Source: Halomonas dongshanensis
GTDB lineage: Bacteria > Pseudomonadota > Gammaproteobacteria > Pseudomonadales > Halomonadaceae
Assembly: GCF_024790395.1 (NCBI RefSeq)
Contig: NZ_JAJISC010000005.1
Span: forward strand, 1 to 64,000
DNA: 64,000 bases
Reading direction: 5' to 3'
The notes under the pieces: generated by a model
What the model was told of the DNA's origin: nothing
Database searches by the model: none
The model's input: only the letters and a program-made list of their open reading frames with translations
Translations under genes and position numbers: made by a program
Part shown: positions 36,745-44,264 of the stretch, in pieces
Layout of the letters: the number at the start of each line of letters is the position of its first letter
Numbering within the stretch: position 1 is the first letter of the stretch

Positions 36745-36838
36745 GACAGGCAACCAGCGATAGCAGTCGCTAGAAGTGTTGCACTGGCTTATGTTCTCGA
36801 TCCCTTGCTTTCGCTGCTCCTTGAGCAGCGTTTTTTTT
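36745..36838 (+). ncRNA. candidate small RNA or terminated leader 1 (shares 13-mer with element at 40717)
   Basis: About 94 bases from the predicted sigma-E start to the T run. Order: 5-bp hairpin (AGCGA 36756-36760 with TCGCT 36767-36771), unstructured stretch, the 13-mer GATCCCTTGCTTT (36799-36811), then an intrinsic terminator. This is the usual layout of a trans-acting, Hfq-type small RNA with a C/U-rich seed. The same 13-mer in the same place relative to a terminator recurs 3.9 kb away. It could alternatively be the attenuated leader of the YqaE-type gene. No open reading frame fits. Confidence 0.5.
36812..36838 (+). terminator. intrinsic terminator of candidate sRNA 1
   Basis: CGCTGCT (36812-36818) pairs with AGCAGCG (36824-36830), followed by eight T residues. 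It stands 75 bases before the next gene, so it ends a separate short transcript. Confidence 0.85.
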
Positions 36839-36912
36839 ATTTATACTGCGCCTTACGAACACGCTATCACCATGTGTTCATCAACGCAGCACGCATCGGC
36901 GAAGGAGCGACA

Positions 36913-37527
36913 ATGGACGCACGAGAGTACCTCAACCGCAAAGGGGTGGGGCAAGAGCGCGAACAAGACCGCCCCAATACGCTCGAAGAGAAGGCCTGGG
37001 AACGCGCCCGTGGCTCTGGCGACCAGCGCCCAAAGGCGGGCACGCCTCACGACTGGGAAGATTGGGAGCGTTTTCACGCTGATCTAGCCGCAGGGGCGAA
37101 AACCCTCGAGCAGAAAATCGATAAGGAGGCACACCGTCGCGAGGCTAGCGGTCGCGAGCGTAGCGCGCCTTCCATACCCTCGCAGGCATCGGCTGGCACG
37201 CCGTCAAGCAGTGATAGCAGTGATGTCGAGCACTTCGACCCAAAGCAGCAGGCCGCAGTCGAACATAGCGCGCCTGCCTCCTCGGTAAGCGTTGCCCCGG
37301 CGCCTACTGCGCCTGCTTCGGTGCCCGCTGCATCAGAACGGACACGCACAGGGAAAGACATTGCTGGCGGCGAGCGCCTGGCCTTGTACGCCCTTGCCGT
37401 GGTGCTACCGCCGCTTGCCGTAGCGCTTGCCGAAGGCGGTGGACGCCGGGTAGCGATCAACCTCGTGCTTACCCTGCTTGGTTGGGTGCCGGGTGTTATG
37501 CATGCGTTTTTTTGGCTGCGTCGCTAG
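36913..37527 (+). CDS. YqaE/Pmp3-type membrane protein with long hydrophilic N-terminal domain
   Basis: 204 aa. The last 50 residues match the small hydrophobic YqaE/Pmp3 (UPF0057) family: LPPLAVALAEGGGRRVAINLVLTLLGWVPGVMHAF, two membrane segments. Family members are normally only about 52 aa. Here about 150 hydrophilic residues precede it: a charged part (LNRKGVGQEREQDR, WERARGSGDQRP) then an Ala/Pro/Ser-rich linker. Pmp3 proteins affect membrane potential and salt tolerance in yeast and plants; a role in ion stress is inference. ATG follows GAAGGAG. The sRNA-like element lies just upstream. Confidence 0.8.
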   Translation: MDAREYLNRKGVGQEREQDRPNTLEEKAWERARGSGDQRPKAGTPHDWEDWERFHADLAAGAKTLEQKIDKEAHRREASGRERSAPSIPSQASAGTPSSSDSSDVEHFDPKQQAAVEHSAPASSVSVAPAPTAPASVPAASERTRTGKDIAGGERLALYALAVVLPPLAVALAEGGGRRVAINLVLTLLGWVPGVMHAFFWLRR

Positions 37528-37572
37528 GCGATGGGTCTGCTAAAGGGCTATTCATCCCTAGCGCAGCCAATC

Positions 37573-37644
37573 ACATAGCTCATTACGTAGCCCTGAACGT
37601 AGCTCATTACATAGCCCAGGACGTAGCTCATTACATAGCCAAGT
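37573..37644. repeat. three tandem 24-bp repeats
   Basis: Three consecutive units with core (C/A)GTAGCTCATTAC(A/G)TAGCCC; units 1 and 2 differ at two positions and unit 3 diverges in its last few bases. They lie between the YqaE-type and EamA genes, ending 52 bases before the latter's start. They are too few and spacer-free for CRISPR. Confidence 0.85.
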
Positions 37645-37696
37645 GCGAATCGTCGCCGTATACTCGCGTAAACTTTGAATCGATAAGAGGTTTACC

Positions 37697-38566
37697 ATGG
37701 GGTATCTGGTTGGCGTTACCGCGCTTTGGGCGTTCTCCTTTTCGCTGATCGGGGTCTACTTGGCAGGGCAAGTAGATAGCTATTTTGCCGTGCTGATGCG
37801 GGTCGTGCTCGCGACCTTGGTGTTTCTGCCGTTTTTGCGCCCACGCCTGCTCACTGGGCGCGCTAGGGTCGTGCTGATGGCCTTGGGAGCCATCCAACTT
37901 GGCGTCATGTACACCTTGCTCTATCAGTCGTTTTTACTGCTGTCGGTGCCCGAAGTTCTGCTCTTCACTATCTTTACGCCGGTCTATATTGCCCTGCTCG
38001 ACGATCTGCTCTTCGGGCGCTTTACCCCCATCTATCTCGTCACCGCCATCATCGCGGTCATCGGCGCCGGGGTGATTCGCTACGACGGGCTCAATAGTGA
38101 TTTCTGGTTGGGATTTATCGTCGTTCAGGGGGCCAACCTCTGCTTCGCCATCGGCCAGGTAGGCTACCGGCGTCTGGCGGCCTCACTGCCTTCATCGCTC
38201 CCCTGGCACAACGTTTTCGGCTGGTTCTTCATCGGCGCCTTGGTCGTTGTGCTGCCCGCCTTTTTGCTTTTCGGTAATGCGCATATGCTGCCCAGCACCC
38301 CGGTGCAGTGGAGCGTGCTGGCGTGGCTTGGTTTGGCGGCTTCGGGGGGCGGCTATTTCCTATGGAACCAGGGCGCTACCCGAGTAGATGCGGGGACACT
38401 TGCGATCATGAACAACGTGCTGATCCCAGCCGGCCTACTGGTCAACCTGGTGATTTGGAACCGTGATGCCGATCTTTTACGTCTGGGCGTGGGCGCGCTG
38501 ATCATCGCGCTCTCGCTGTGGCTCAATCAGTGGTGGCTGAAGCGCCAAGCGCTGGCGTCGAGCTAG
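37697..38566 (+). CDS. EamA/DMT superfamily transporter
   Basis: 289 aa with ten predicted membrane helices arranged as two EamA repeats (about residues 1-135 and 145-285), each starting with a short GVTALWAFSFSLIGV or LGFIVVQGANLCFAIGQVG type segment. Drug/metabolite transporters of this kind export amino acids, carboxylates or other metabolites; substrate cannot be told. ATG at 37697 after GATAAGAGG. A 24-bp tandem repeat lies immediately upstream and a 15-bp repeat immediately downstream. Confidence 0.85.
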   Translation: MGYLVGVTALWAFSFSLIGVYLAGQVDSYFAVLMRVVLATLVFLPFLRPRLLTGRARVVLMALGAIQLGVMYTLLYQSFLLLSVPEVLLFTIFTPVYIALLDDLLFGRFTPIYLVTAIIAVIGAGVIRYDGLNSDFWLGFIVVQGANLCFAIGQVGYRRLAASLPSSLPWHNVFGWFFIGALVVVLPAFLLFGNAHMLPSTPVQWSVLAWLGLAASGGGYFLWNQGATRVDAGTLAIMNNVLIPAGLLVNLVIWNRDADLLRLGVGALIIALSLWLNQWWLKRQALASS

Positions 38567-38622
38567 GTACTGAAAACGTAAGCACTGAAAGCTTAAGCAT
38601 TGAAAGCTTAAGCATTGAAAGC
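38567..38622. repeat. 15-bp imperfect tandem repeats
   Basis: The unit GCTTAAGCATTGAAA occurs about three and a half times (first copies read GTACTGAAAAC and GTAAGCACTGAAA) between the EamA gene stop and nadK. Simple slippage repeat; the unit includes a CTTAAG palindrome. Confidence 0.8.
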
Positions 38623-38699
38623 CCCTTGAAGCGCATACGGGTTTGTACCCTCAGGCGCCAGTCCGCATAATGGAGGCTGACGCCATCGAGAGTCGCGCC

Positions 38700-39632
38700 A
38701 TGTCGAAAACTTCCCAGAAATCATTTGCGTCGAGCGCATCCCACGCGCCGACGCGCGCCTTTTCGAGTATCGGGCTGATCGGCCGCTTGGAGAGCGACAA
38801 AGTGGTGGATTCGCTGCGACGGCTGATTCGCTACCTAAACGACAACGGCTACCACGTGCTGATCGAAGACCGTACCGCCACGGCGCTGCCCGGCCATGGC
38901 CAACCCGAAGCCAGTCGGCGTATGCTCGGCGAGCTGTGCGATCTGGTCATTGTGGTGGGCGGCGATGGTAGCCTACTCGGAGCCGCGCGCACCCTGTGCC
39001 GTAGCGGTACGCCTTTGCTGGGCGTCAATCGTGGGCGCTTGGGGTTTCTTACCGATATCTCCCCCGACGAGTTGGAAACCCGCGTTGGTGAAGTGCTGGC
39101 AGGTGCCTACGAGGTCGAGCAGCGCTTTTTGCTCGATGCCGTGCTCTATCGCAACGGCGTGGCAGTAGGCAACGGCGAGGCACTCAACGAAGTGGTGGTG
39201 CACCCCGGAAAAGCGGTGCGGATGATCGAATTCGAACTCTTCATCGACGGCCAGTTCGTCTATAGCCAGCGCAGCGACGGTTTGATCATCGCTACGCCAA
39301 CCGGCTCCACCGCCTATGCGCTTTCCGGAGGCGGGCCGATCGTTCAGCCCAAGCTCGACGTGGTCACGCTGGTCCCCATGTTCCCCCACACGCTATCGAG
39401 TCGTCCGTTGGTCATCGACGCCGCCAGTGAGATTCGTATCCATATCGGCGAGACCAATCATACCTACCCGCATATCAGCTGCGATGGTCAAACCCGTGCG
39501 GTGGCCAAGCCCGACGACGTGCTGGTCGTGACCCGCAAGCCCGAACGCATTCAACTGGTGCATCCCATCGGTCACAATTTCTACGAGGTTCTGCGCAGCA
39601 AGCTGGGCTGGGGCCATCGATTGGGAGATTGA
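38700..39632 (+). CDS. nadK: NAD kinase
   Basis: 310 aa (E. coli 292 aa). Phosphorylates NAD+ to NADP+. Landmark motifs: VVGGDGSLLGAAR (GGDG, phosphate site), GVNRGRLGFLTD, NEVVVHPG, SDGLIIATPTGSTAYALSGGGP and a C-terminal HPIGHNFYEVLRSKL. The N-terminus before IGLIGR is variable and about 20 residues longer than in E. coli. Start chosen as ATG 38700; ATG 38670 is also possible. Its TGA stop is two bases before the ATG of the next gene. Confidence 0.94.
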   Translation: MSKTSQKSFASSASHAPTRAFSSIGLIGRLESDKVVDSLRRLIRYLNDNGYHVLIEDRTATALPGHGQPEASRRMLGELCDLVIVVGGDGSLLGAARTLCRSGTPLLGVNRGRLGFLTDISPDELETRVGEVLAGAYEVEQRFLLDAVLYRNGVAVGNGEALNEVVVHPGKAVRMIEFELFIDGQFVYSQRSDGLIIATPTGSTAYALSGGGPIVQPKLDVVTLVPMFPHTLSSRPLVIDAASEIRIHIGETNHTYPHISCDGQTRAVAKPDDVLVVTRKPERIQLVHPIGHNFYEVLRSKLGWGHRLGD

Positions 39633-39634
39633 CG

Positions 39635-40633
39635 ATGCAGGAGGGCATAAAAGGCTACGACCTCATCGGTGATGTGCACGGCTGCGGGGCAACGCTGGTG
39701 ACGCTGCTCGAAACGCTGGGCTATAAGCTCGACAACGGTGTTTACCGCCATCCCAAGCGCAAGGTGGTGTTTCTCGGCGACCTGATTGATCGCGGCCCGC
39801 GTATTCGTTTGGCCGTTACCGTTGCCAAGCGTATGGTAGAGGCGGGGGCGGCGTATATCGTCATGGGAAATCATGAGTACAACGCCGTGGCTTACTCGCA
39901 GCCAGCGCCACCCGAAAGCGGCCAGCGCTGGCTGCGTGAGCATACCCCACGGCATAATCGTATCATCGCCGATACGCTGGCACAGTACCGTGACTACCCC
40001 GATGAGTGGGAGGAGGCGCTCTCCTGGTTCAAGACGCTGCCACTGTGCCTCGAATTCGATGGGTTTCGCGTTGCACATGCCTGCTGGGATCAGGCGCTGG
40101 TGGAGGCGCTTTGGGCGCGACGACCGGATGCCTCCATGGACGACGATTTCTTGCTCGAAACCTGCGATCCGCGAAGCGAAGCCTATCGCATCATGGATCG
40201 CCTTACCCGAGGCCCCTACGTACAGCTACCCGCCGGGGTGGCCATTCACTCCGGCGATGGTTTTACGCGTACGAGCTTTCGCGCTCACTTCTGGGCCGAC
40301 GGCCCGCGCACATGGGGAGACGTCGTCTTTCAGCCAGATAATCTTCCCGGGGCGCTTGAAGAGCGTGCGTTGAGCACCGAGGAGCGCCGCCAGCTAAGCT
40401 ACTATGGCAGCAATGAGCGGCCGCTGTTCGTTGGCCACTACTGGTGTGAGGGCATACCGGCGCTGCCGGTGGGCAACGTTGCCTGCCTAGATTACAGCGC
40501 GGTGAAATATGGTCGCTTGGTGGCCTACCGCTGGAGCGGCGAAGCTACCCTAAGCGCGGATAATTTCGTCTGGATACCGGTTGCCAAAGAGGAGCTAAAT
40601 GGGCGGCGATCTGTCGGTAACGACACCGATTAA
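39635..40633 (+). CDS. calcineurin-like metallophosphoesterase
   Basis: 332 aa. The dinuclear-metal phosphoesterase motifs appear in order near the N-terminus: GDVHGC, FLGDLIDRGP and MGNHEYN, with VAHACWD and GHYW later supplying further His ligands. This places it with the PrpE/ApaH-like branch of Ser/Thr-type phosphatases, but it is longer than those and the substrate is unknown. ATG at 39635 has GGGAG seven bases upstream. It is two bases beyond nadK and so probably cotranscribed with it; a role on a nucleotide substrate is possible. Confidence 0.85.
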   Translation: MQEGIKGYDLIGDVHGCGATLVTLLETLGYKLDNGVYRHPKRKVVFLGDLIDRGPRIRLAVTVAKRMVEAGAAYIVMGNHEYNAVAYSQPAPPESGQRWLREHTPRHNRIIADTLAQYRDYPDEWEEALSWFKTLPLCLEFDGFRVAHACWDQALVEALWARRPDASMDDDFLLETCDPRSEAYRIMDRLTRGPYVQLPAGVAIHSGDGFTRTSFRAHFWADGPRTWGDVVFQPDNLPGALEERALSTEERRQLSYYGSNERPLFVGHYWCEGIPALPVGNVACLDYSAVKYGRLVAYRWSGEATLSADNFVWIPVAKEELNGRRSVGNDTD

Positions 40634-40683
40634 CCCATGTTATAAAGCGCTACACTTGGTTACATATTTTTTGCAAAACGGCT

Positions 40684-40710
40684 GAACTAACCCCGTCGGC
40701 GGCTATCAGA
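40684..40710 (+). promoter_or_regulatory. sigma-E-like promoter of candidate sRNA 2
   Basis: GAACTA (40684-40689), 16-base spacer, TCAGA (40706-40710). It fits the RpoE/AlgU spacing exactly with one mismatch in each element. The first sRNA-like element has the same arrangement. Confidence 0.4.
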
Positions 40711-40716
40711 GTAGGT

Positions 40717-40773
40717 GTTCCCTTGAATGATCCCTTGCTTTATATCCGGCGGCCCCCTCCGCCGGTTTTTTTT
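40717..40773 (+). ncRNA. candidate small RNA or terminated leader 2 (shares 13-mer with element at 36745)
   Basis: About 57 bases from the predicted start to the end of the T run. It contains TCCCTTG twice (40719-40725 and 40731-40737), the second inside the 13-mer GATCCCTTGCTTT (40729-40741) that is identical to the one in element 1, then an intrinsic terminator. The start is uncertain and the transcript may be longer. It lies between the phosphoesterase and rhomboid genes; it may be a free RNA or an attenuator of the rhomboid gene. Confidence 0.42.
40746..40773 (+). terminator. intrinsic terminator of candidate sRNA 2
   Basis: CCGGCGG (40746-40752) pairs with CCGCCGG (40759-40765), loop CCCCCT, followed by eight T residues. 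It stands 51 bases before the rhomboid gene and 113 after the phosphoesterase stop. Confidence 0.9.
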
Positions 40774-40823
40774 GCCGGTCGGAACGACTTTCATCCAGAC
40801 GCCAGTGCAATGGAGAACCGGCA

Positions 40824-41675
40824 ATGCAGCCTCTGAAGCTATTCCCCCACGACGCTAACACCCAGAGTCTGCGTCAGGCGCTCTGGCGCAGCCGTATCGG
40901 TCATCAAATTACCCACGAAAGCGAGGGCCAGCTTTTGTGGCTGGCGGACCCGCGCCAGCGGGGCGAAGCCGAACTCATTCTGGGGCGCTGGGCGCAGGGA
41001 GAGCCGCTCGAGTCGTTTGCCCCAGCACCCGGTCAGGCCCGTCGAGGCGAAACGATGACACTTCTGCACAAGCTTCCTGTCACCGTTGCTATGGTGACCA
41101 TCTCACTGCTCATCTTCGCCCTGGTGGGGCTTTGGGGCGACGCGTTGATCGTCATGCTGACTATCGTGCCGGTGAACGTGGTAGGCAATCAGATCGTCTA
41201 CCCGCCCCTTACCGAAGCGCTTTCAAGCGGCCAGGTATGGCGTTTGCTCTCTCCAGCGTTTCTGCACTTCGGGTGGATGCACCTGGTCTTCAACCTGATG
41301 TGGGTGTGGTATTTCGGTCGCCAGATCGAGCTGTTGCAAGGTAGTCGGATGATGCTGCTACTGTTGCTGCTGGCCGGTGTGGGCGCCAACGTGGCCCAAT
41401 ACCTGACCGGTACCGTACTCTTTGGTGGCATGTCCGGTGTGGTCTACGCCATGCTCGGACACGTCTGGCTCATGTCGCGCAAGGCGCCCGCCAGCGGCTT
41501 TTTCGTGCCCACCATGCTGGTCGTGTTCATGCTCGGCTGGATGGTCTTCACCATGACCAGCGCGGCGGGCAGCGTAGGCTTTGGCAACGTGGCCAACGAA
41601 GCCCACCTTGGTGGGCTGCTCGTGGGGTTGGCAACGGGCTGGTATCATGCCTCGCGCCACGTCAAAAAACGCTGA
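40824..41675 (+). CDS. glpG: rhomboid family intramembrane serine protease (GlpG-like)
   Basis: 283 aa, with a soluble N-terminal domain of about 80 residues (WLADPRQRGEAELILGRW) like that of E. coli GlpG, then six or more membrane helices. HLVFNLMWVWYFG is the conserved TM2 segment; catalytic Ser204 sits in GGMSGVVYAM (GxSG) and catalytic His261 in NEAHLGGLLVG. It cleaves membrane proteins within the bilayer. ATG after GGAGAACCGGCA. A sigma-E-like terminated element lies directly upstream, which would fit an envelope-quality-control gene. Confidence 0.93.
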   Translation: MQPLKLFPHDANTQSLRQALWRSRIGHQITHESEGQLLWLADPRQRGEAELILGRWAQGEPLESFAPAPGQARRGETMTLLHKLPVTVAMVTISLLIFALVGLWGDALIVMLTIVPVNVVGNQIVYPPLTEALSSGQVWRLLSPAFLHFGWMHLVFNLMWVWYFGRQIELLQGSRMMLLLLLLAGVGANVAQYLTGTVLFGGMSGVVYAMLGHVWLMSRKAPASGFFVPTMLVVFMLGWMVFTMTSAAGSVGFGNVANEAHLGGLLVGLATGWYHASRHVKKR

Positions 41676-41802
41676 ACGCAGGTTTAGCGAGACCGTTGAA
41701 GTTTCCTGGAGGGATGCTCTAGGGCGTCTCACCGCAAAGACCGAGTTTTGTTTTTAGCCATTTGTTGCTTAGCCATTTGTTATTTTTGCCAAGAGGCATG
41801 CC

Positions 41803-42087
41803 ATGAGCGAAATGACCTTCGATCGTATGATCAACCAGATGACGCCCGCGATCTATGAAAGCCTGAAGCAGGCGGTGGCGCTACGCAAATGGCCCGATGG
41901 CCGTCGGCTGAGCGTCGAGCAGACCGAGCTTTGCCTTGAGGCAGTGATTCGCTATGAAGTGGAGAACAACGTTCCCGAAGAGAGCCGGGTAGGCTATCTG
42001 GAGCAGCGCACCTGCGGTGCTTCAAATTCGGGTGCGGGAGTGTCGCCGGAGATGGCGGGATTGGGCCGCGACGTGTCGAAAGGGTAG
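41803..42087 (+). CDS. yeaC: DUF1315 family protein (YeaC-like)
   Basis: 94 aa. Residues 8-50 (MINQMTPAIYESLKQAVALRKWPDG and TELCLEAVIRYE) align with E. coli YeaC, a 90-residue DUF1315 protein of unknown function. The C-terminal 30 residues (CGASNSGAGVSP) are not conserved. ATG with AGAGG upstream. Monocistronic; flanked by the rhomboid and CopD-like genes on the same strand with gaps over 100 bases. Confidence 0.85.
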   Translation: MSEMTFDRMINQMTPAIYESLKQAVALRKWPDGRRLSVEQTELCLEAVIRYEVENNVPEESRVGYLEQRTCGASNSGAGVSPEMAGLGRDVSKG

Positions 42088-42207
42088 TTTTCCAAGGTTC
42101 TACCGTTGGTAGGATGCCCTGTCGGCGTCTCGCCAATTCGATCAGGCTTTACTAAGGTTAGGTAAGCGAAATCGTTGGCTTATCTAGCCTTTATGCAAGG
42201 ACGCTCT

Positions 42208-42633
42208 ATGCCCTGGTTGAAACTCTTTCATATCGCCGCGCTCGTGGTTTGGTGCGGCTCGCTGCTTTATCTCCCCGCTCTTATACGCCACTCGCTGCAG
42301 CTGCGTCGTGATGCGGGCTTCGCCCAGGGTGCGCCGCCCATGGCGCGTTTCGTCTATACCTCCATTGCAACCCCTGCGGCGCTGCTGGCGATCTTCTCCG
42401 GTACCCTGCTGTTCATCGTTCACGGCGTGATGGGCGGTTGGCTAGTGCTCAAACTCATGGCCGTGGTGGTGATGGTGGCCGCTCACGGCTGTTTTGGCTG
42501 GTTGATGTTACGCCTCGAGCAGGGCCATTTTCGCTTCGTTGGCGCGGCGACACTCGGTGCGCTGGTGCTTGCGCTTGGCGGCATCATCGCGGTGCTGACT
42601 CTGGTGCTGGCCAAGCCCCTGGATTGGAGCTAG
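42208..42633 (+). CDS. CopD-family integral membrane protein
   Basis: 141 aa with four predicted membrane helices. LKLFHIAALVVWCGSLLYLPALIRH, with its His and conserved Leu-Pro, is typical of the CopD/HemJ-like membrane family, members of which bind copper or heme or assist oxidase assembly. ATG at 42208 after AAGG seven bases upstream is preferred to an earlier in-frame start. It lies beside a cytochrome oxidase cluster, separated by the oppositely oriented DUF2231 gene, so a part in copper or heme handling for that oxidase is plausible. Confidence 0.75.
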   Translation: MPWLKLFHIAALVVWCGSLLYLPALIRHSLQLRRDAGFAQGAPPMARFVYTSIATPAALLAIFSGTLLFIVHGVMGGWLVLKLMAVVVMVAAHGCFGWLMLRLEQGHFRFVGAATLGALVLALGGIIAVLTLVLAKPLDWS

Positions 42634-42666
42634 CCCATGTCGCCTGTCTTATCGATGCCTTCCTCT

Positions 42667-43146
42667 TCAATCATCCACGTCAACGCCTACGGCGTGATCG
42701 TAGACCAACTGACCGCCAAGCCAGCCGGCCAGGGCCACCAGCGCGCCCGTGATCAGCGAAAGAGTAAGCCCCCAGGGCAGTACCAGCGTTGGATCGTTGA
42801 AGCGCAGCATCCAGTTGAGCGAGGCCAAGGAGAGCAGCACTACGGCAACGATGGCGTGACTCCAGCCGGTGACCAAACGGCGTATGCGTCTGACCGTGGT
42901 GAGGTCGATGATGCCCGCAATGCTGGCAAGCCAGCCGCCAAGCGCCCCAATACCGGCAAGCCAGAGCCCCACCCGAATCCAGAACGGGTCTTGGGTGTAC
43001 CAGTAGCCCACATCACAGGCCACCAGCGCCAGCAGCGCGGCGACGGGAAAGTGCACCATAACCGGATGCAGCGGGTGGCCTGCAAGCGAGGCACGGCTTT
43101 TGATCGAGCGGCGTGGGGAAGAGGATGGAGAGGGTGGGGTAGTCAT
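42667..43146 (-). CDS. DUF2231 domain membrane protein
   Basis: 159 aa with four predicted membrane helices. The region SLAGHPLHPVMVHFPVAALLALVACDVGY, with its HPLHP-x4-FP motif, is the DUF2231 signature. Such proteins commonly neighbour cytochrome c oxidase genes and may bind heme through those histidines. ATG at 43146 with AGGAA upstream; a GTG at 43152 is an alternative. Divergent from coxB with 59 bases between start codons, so their promoters overlap and coregulation is likely. Confidence 0.85.
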   Translation of the reverse strand: MTTPPSPSSSPRRSIKSRASLAGHPLHPVMVHFPVAALLALVACDVGYWYTQDPFWIRVGLWLAGIGALGGWLASIAGIIDLTTVRRIRRLVTGWSHAIVAVVLLSLASLNWMLRFNDPTLVLPWGLTLSLITGALVALAGWLGGQLVYDHAVGVDVDD

Positions 43147-43205
43147 GATCACTTCCTGTGGACTGACGATAACAATGAGATCGAGGATGTAATAGGGATG
43201 AGACG

Positions 43206-44264
43206 ATGAGCGAACGCAAGGAGCGCTGCACTGCCTCGTGTATTCAACGCGCCGGGGCCAGACAGGTCAACCCAGCCACGCTGTTAGCGCTTGCTGCCCC
43301 TTTGGCACTGATGGGCTGCGCAGGCGATAAATCCATTCTAGACCCCGCAGGCCAGGTTGCACGCGAGGTGGCACTGATCTGGTGGGTGATGCTGAGTTTT
43401 GCCACCGTCGTGTTCGTGTCCGTGGTATCGCTGTGGCTCTACGCCCTCTTGCGCAAGCACCGCGAGCATACACCCACTCAGGAGCGGCGCATCGTACGCT
43501 ATTGGATCGTTGGTGGTGGGCTGCTTTTGCCCGGGCTCACCATCTGCGCGCTGTTGGCGTTTGGTGTGCCTACGGGCAAGCGCGTTTTGCCGGTGCCATT
43601 GGACAATGCGCCGGTAGTGATCGAGGTCGTCGGGCATCAATGGTGGTGGGAAGTGCGCTATCCCAACGCCGAAGGCGAGGCGGTAGTGACCGCCAATCAG
43701 ATCGTCATGCCCGCCGGTGAGCCGGTCGATTTCCACGTGACTGCCGCCGACGTCATCCACTCTTTTTGGATTCCTCGCCTTGGCGGCAAGATCGACATGC
43801 TACCCGGGCGGACCAACCGCATTCGTCTCGATGCCGATGCCCCCGGTAGGTTACTAGCGCAAAGCGCGGAGTTCAGCGGCGTAGGCTATGCCCACATGAC
43901 GTTTCCCGTCGAGGTGCTGCCACGCGAGGAGTTCGATGCCTGGCTCGCCGCCCGCCAGCCCGAGGCCATCGAAGCGCTCACCGCCACTGCGGATGCTGCC
44001 ACCTTGGCCAGTTTCGAAGAGAGCTGCGCGCGCTGTCACCGCGTTGCCGGGCTTTCCACAGGCGATACCGGCCCAGACCTTTCTGACATTGGCGCGCGTG
44101 CGACCCTTGGCGGCGGCGTGCTGACCATGGAAGAGGGCGCCATCGCCCATTGGCTCGAACACCATCAAACGCTCAAACCGGGAAACAAGATGCCGCCACA
44201 CGACGATATGGACGCTGCCACGCTCGAAGCGTTGGGTAGCTGGCTGGAGACGCTGACCCCATGA
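43206..44264 (+). CDS. coxB: cytochrome c oxidase subunit II with C-terminal cytochrome c domain, CuA ligands replaced
   Basis: 352 aa. Order: lipoprotein signal (LALMGC, Cys38), two membrane helices (about 57-80 and 96-118), cupredoxin domain with GHQWWWEVRYP, and a C-terminal class I cytochrome c (heme motif CARCH, Cys274-His278; likely axial Met329 in GNKMPPH). The CuA loop normally reads C-x-E-x-C-x3-H-x2-M. Here it is S220-A-E222-F-S224-G-V-G-Y228-A-H-M231: both Cys are Ser and the His is Tyr, while Glu222, Met231 and upstream His185 remain. So CuA should not form, as in quinol oxidases, yet the c-heme is kept. First gene of the cox cluster; stop overlaps coxA. Confidence 0.92.
   Translation: MSERKERCTASCIQRAGARQVNPATLLALAAPLALMGCAGDKSILDPAGQVAREVALIWWVMLSFATVVFVSVVSLWLYALLRKHREHTPTQERRIVRYWIVGGGLLLPGLTICALLAFGVPTGKRVLPVPLDNAPVVIEVVGHQWWWEVRYPNAEGEAVVTANQIVMPAGEPVDFHVTAADVIHSFWIPRLGGKIDMLPGRTNRIRLDADAPGRLLAQSAEFSGVGYAHMTFPVEVLPREEFDAWLAARQPEAIEALTATADAATLASFEESCARCHRVAGLSTGDTGPDLSDIGARATLGGGVLTMEEGAIAHWLEHHQTLKPGNKMPPHDDMDAATLEALGSWLETLTP

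Noticed and set aside
37573..37644. Possible CRISPR array
   Set aside because: The 24-bp units are directly adjacent without spacers, there are only three, and no cas genes occur in the window.
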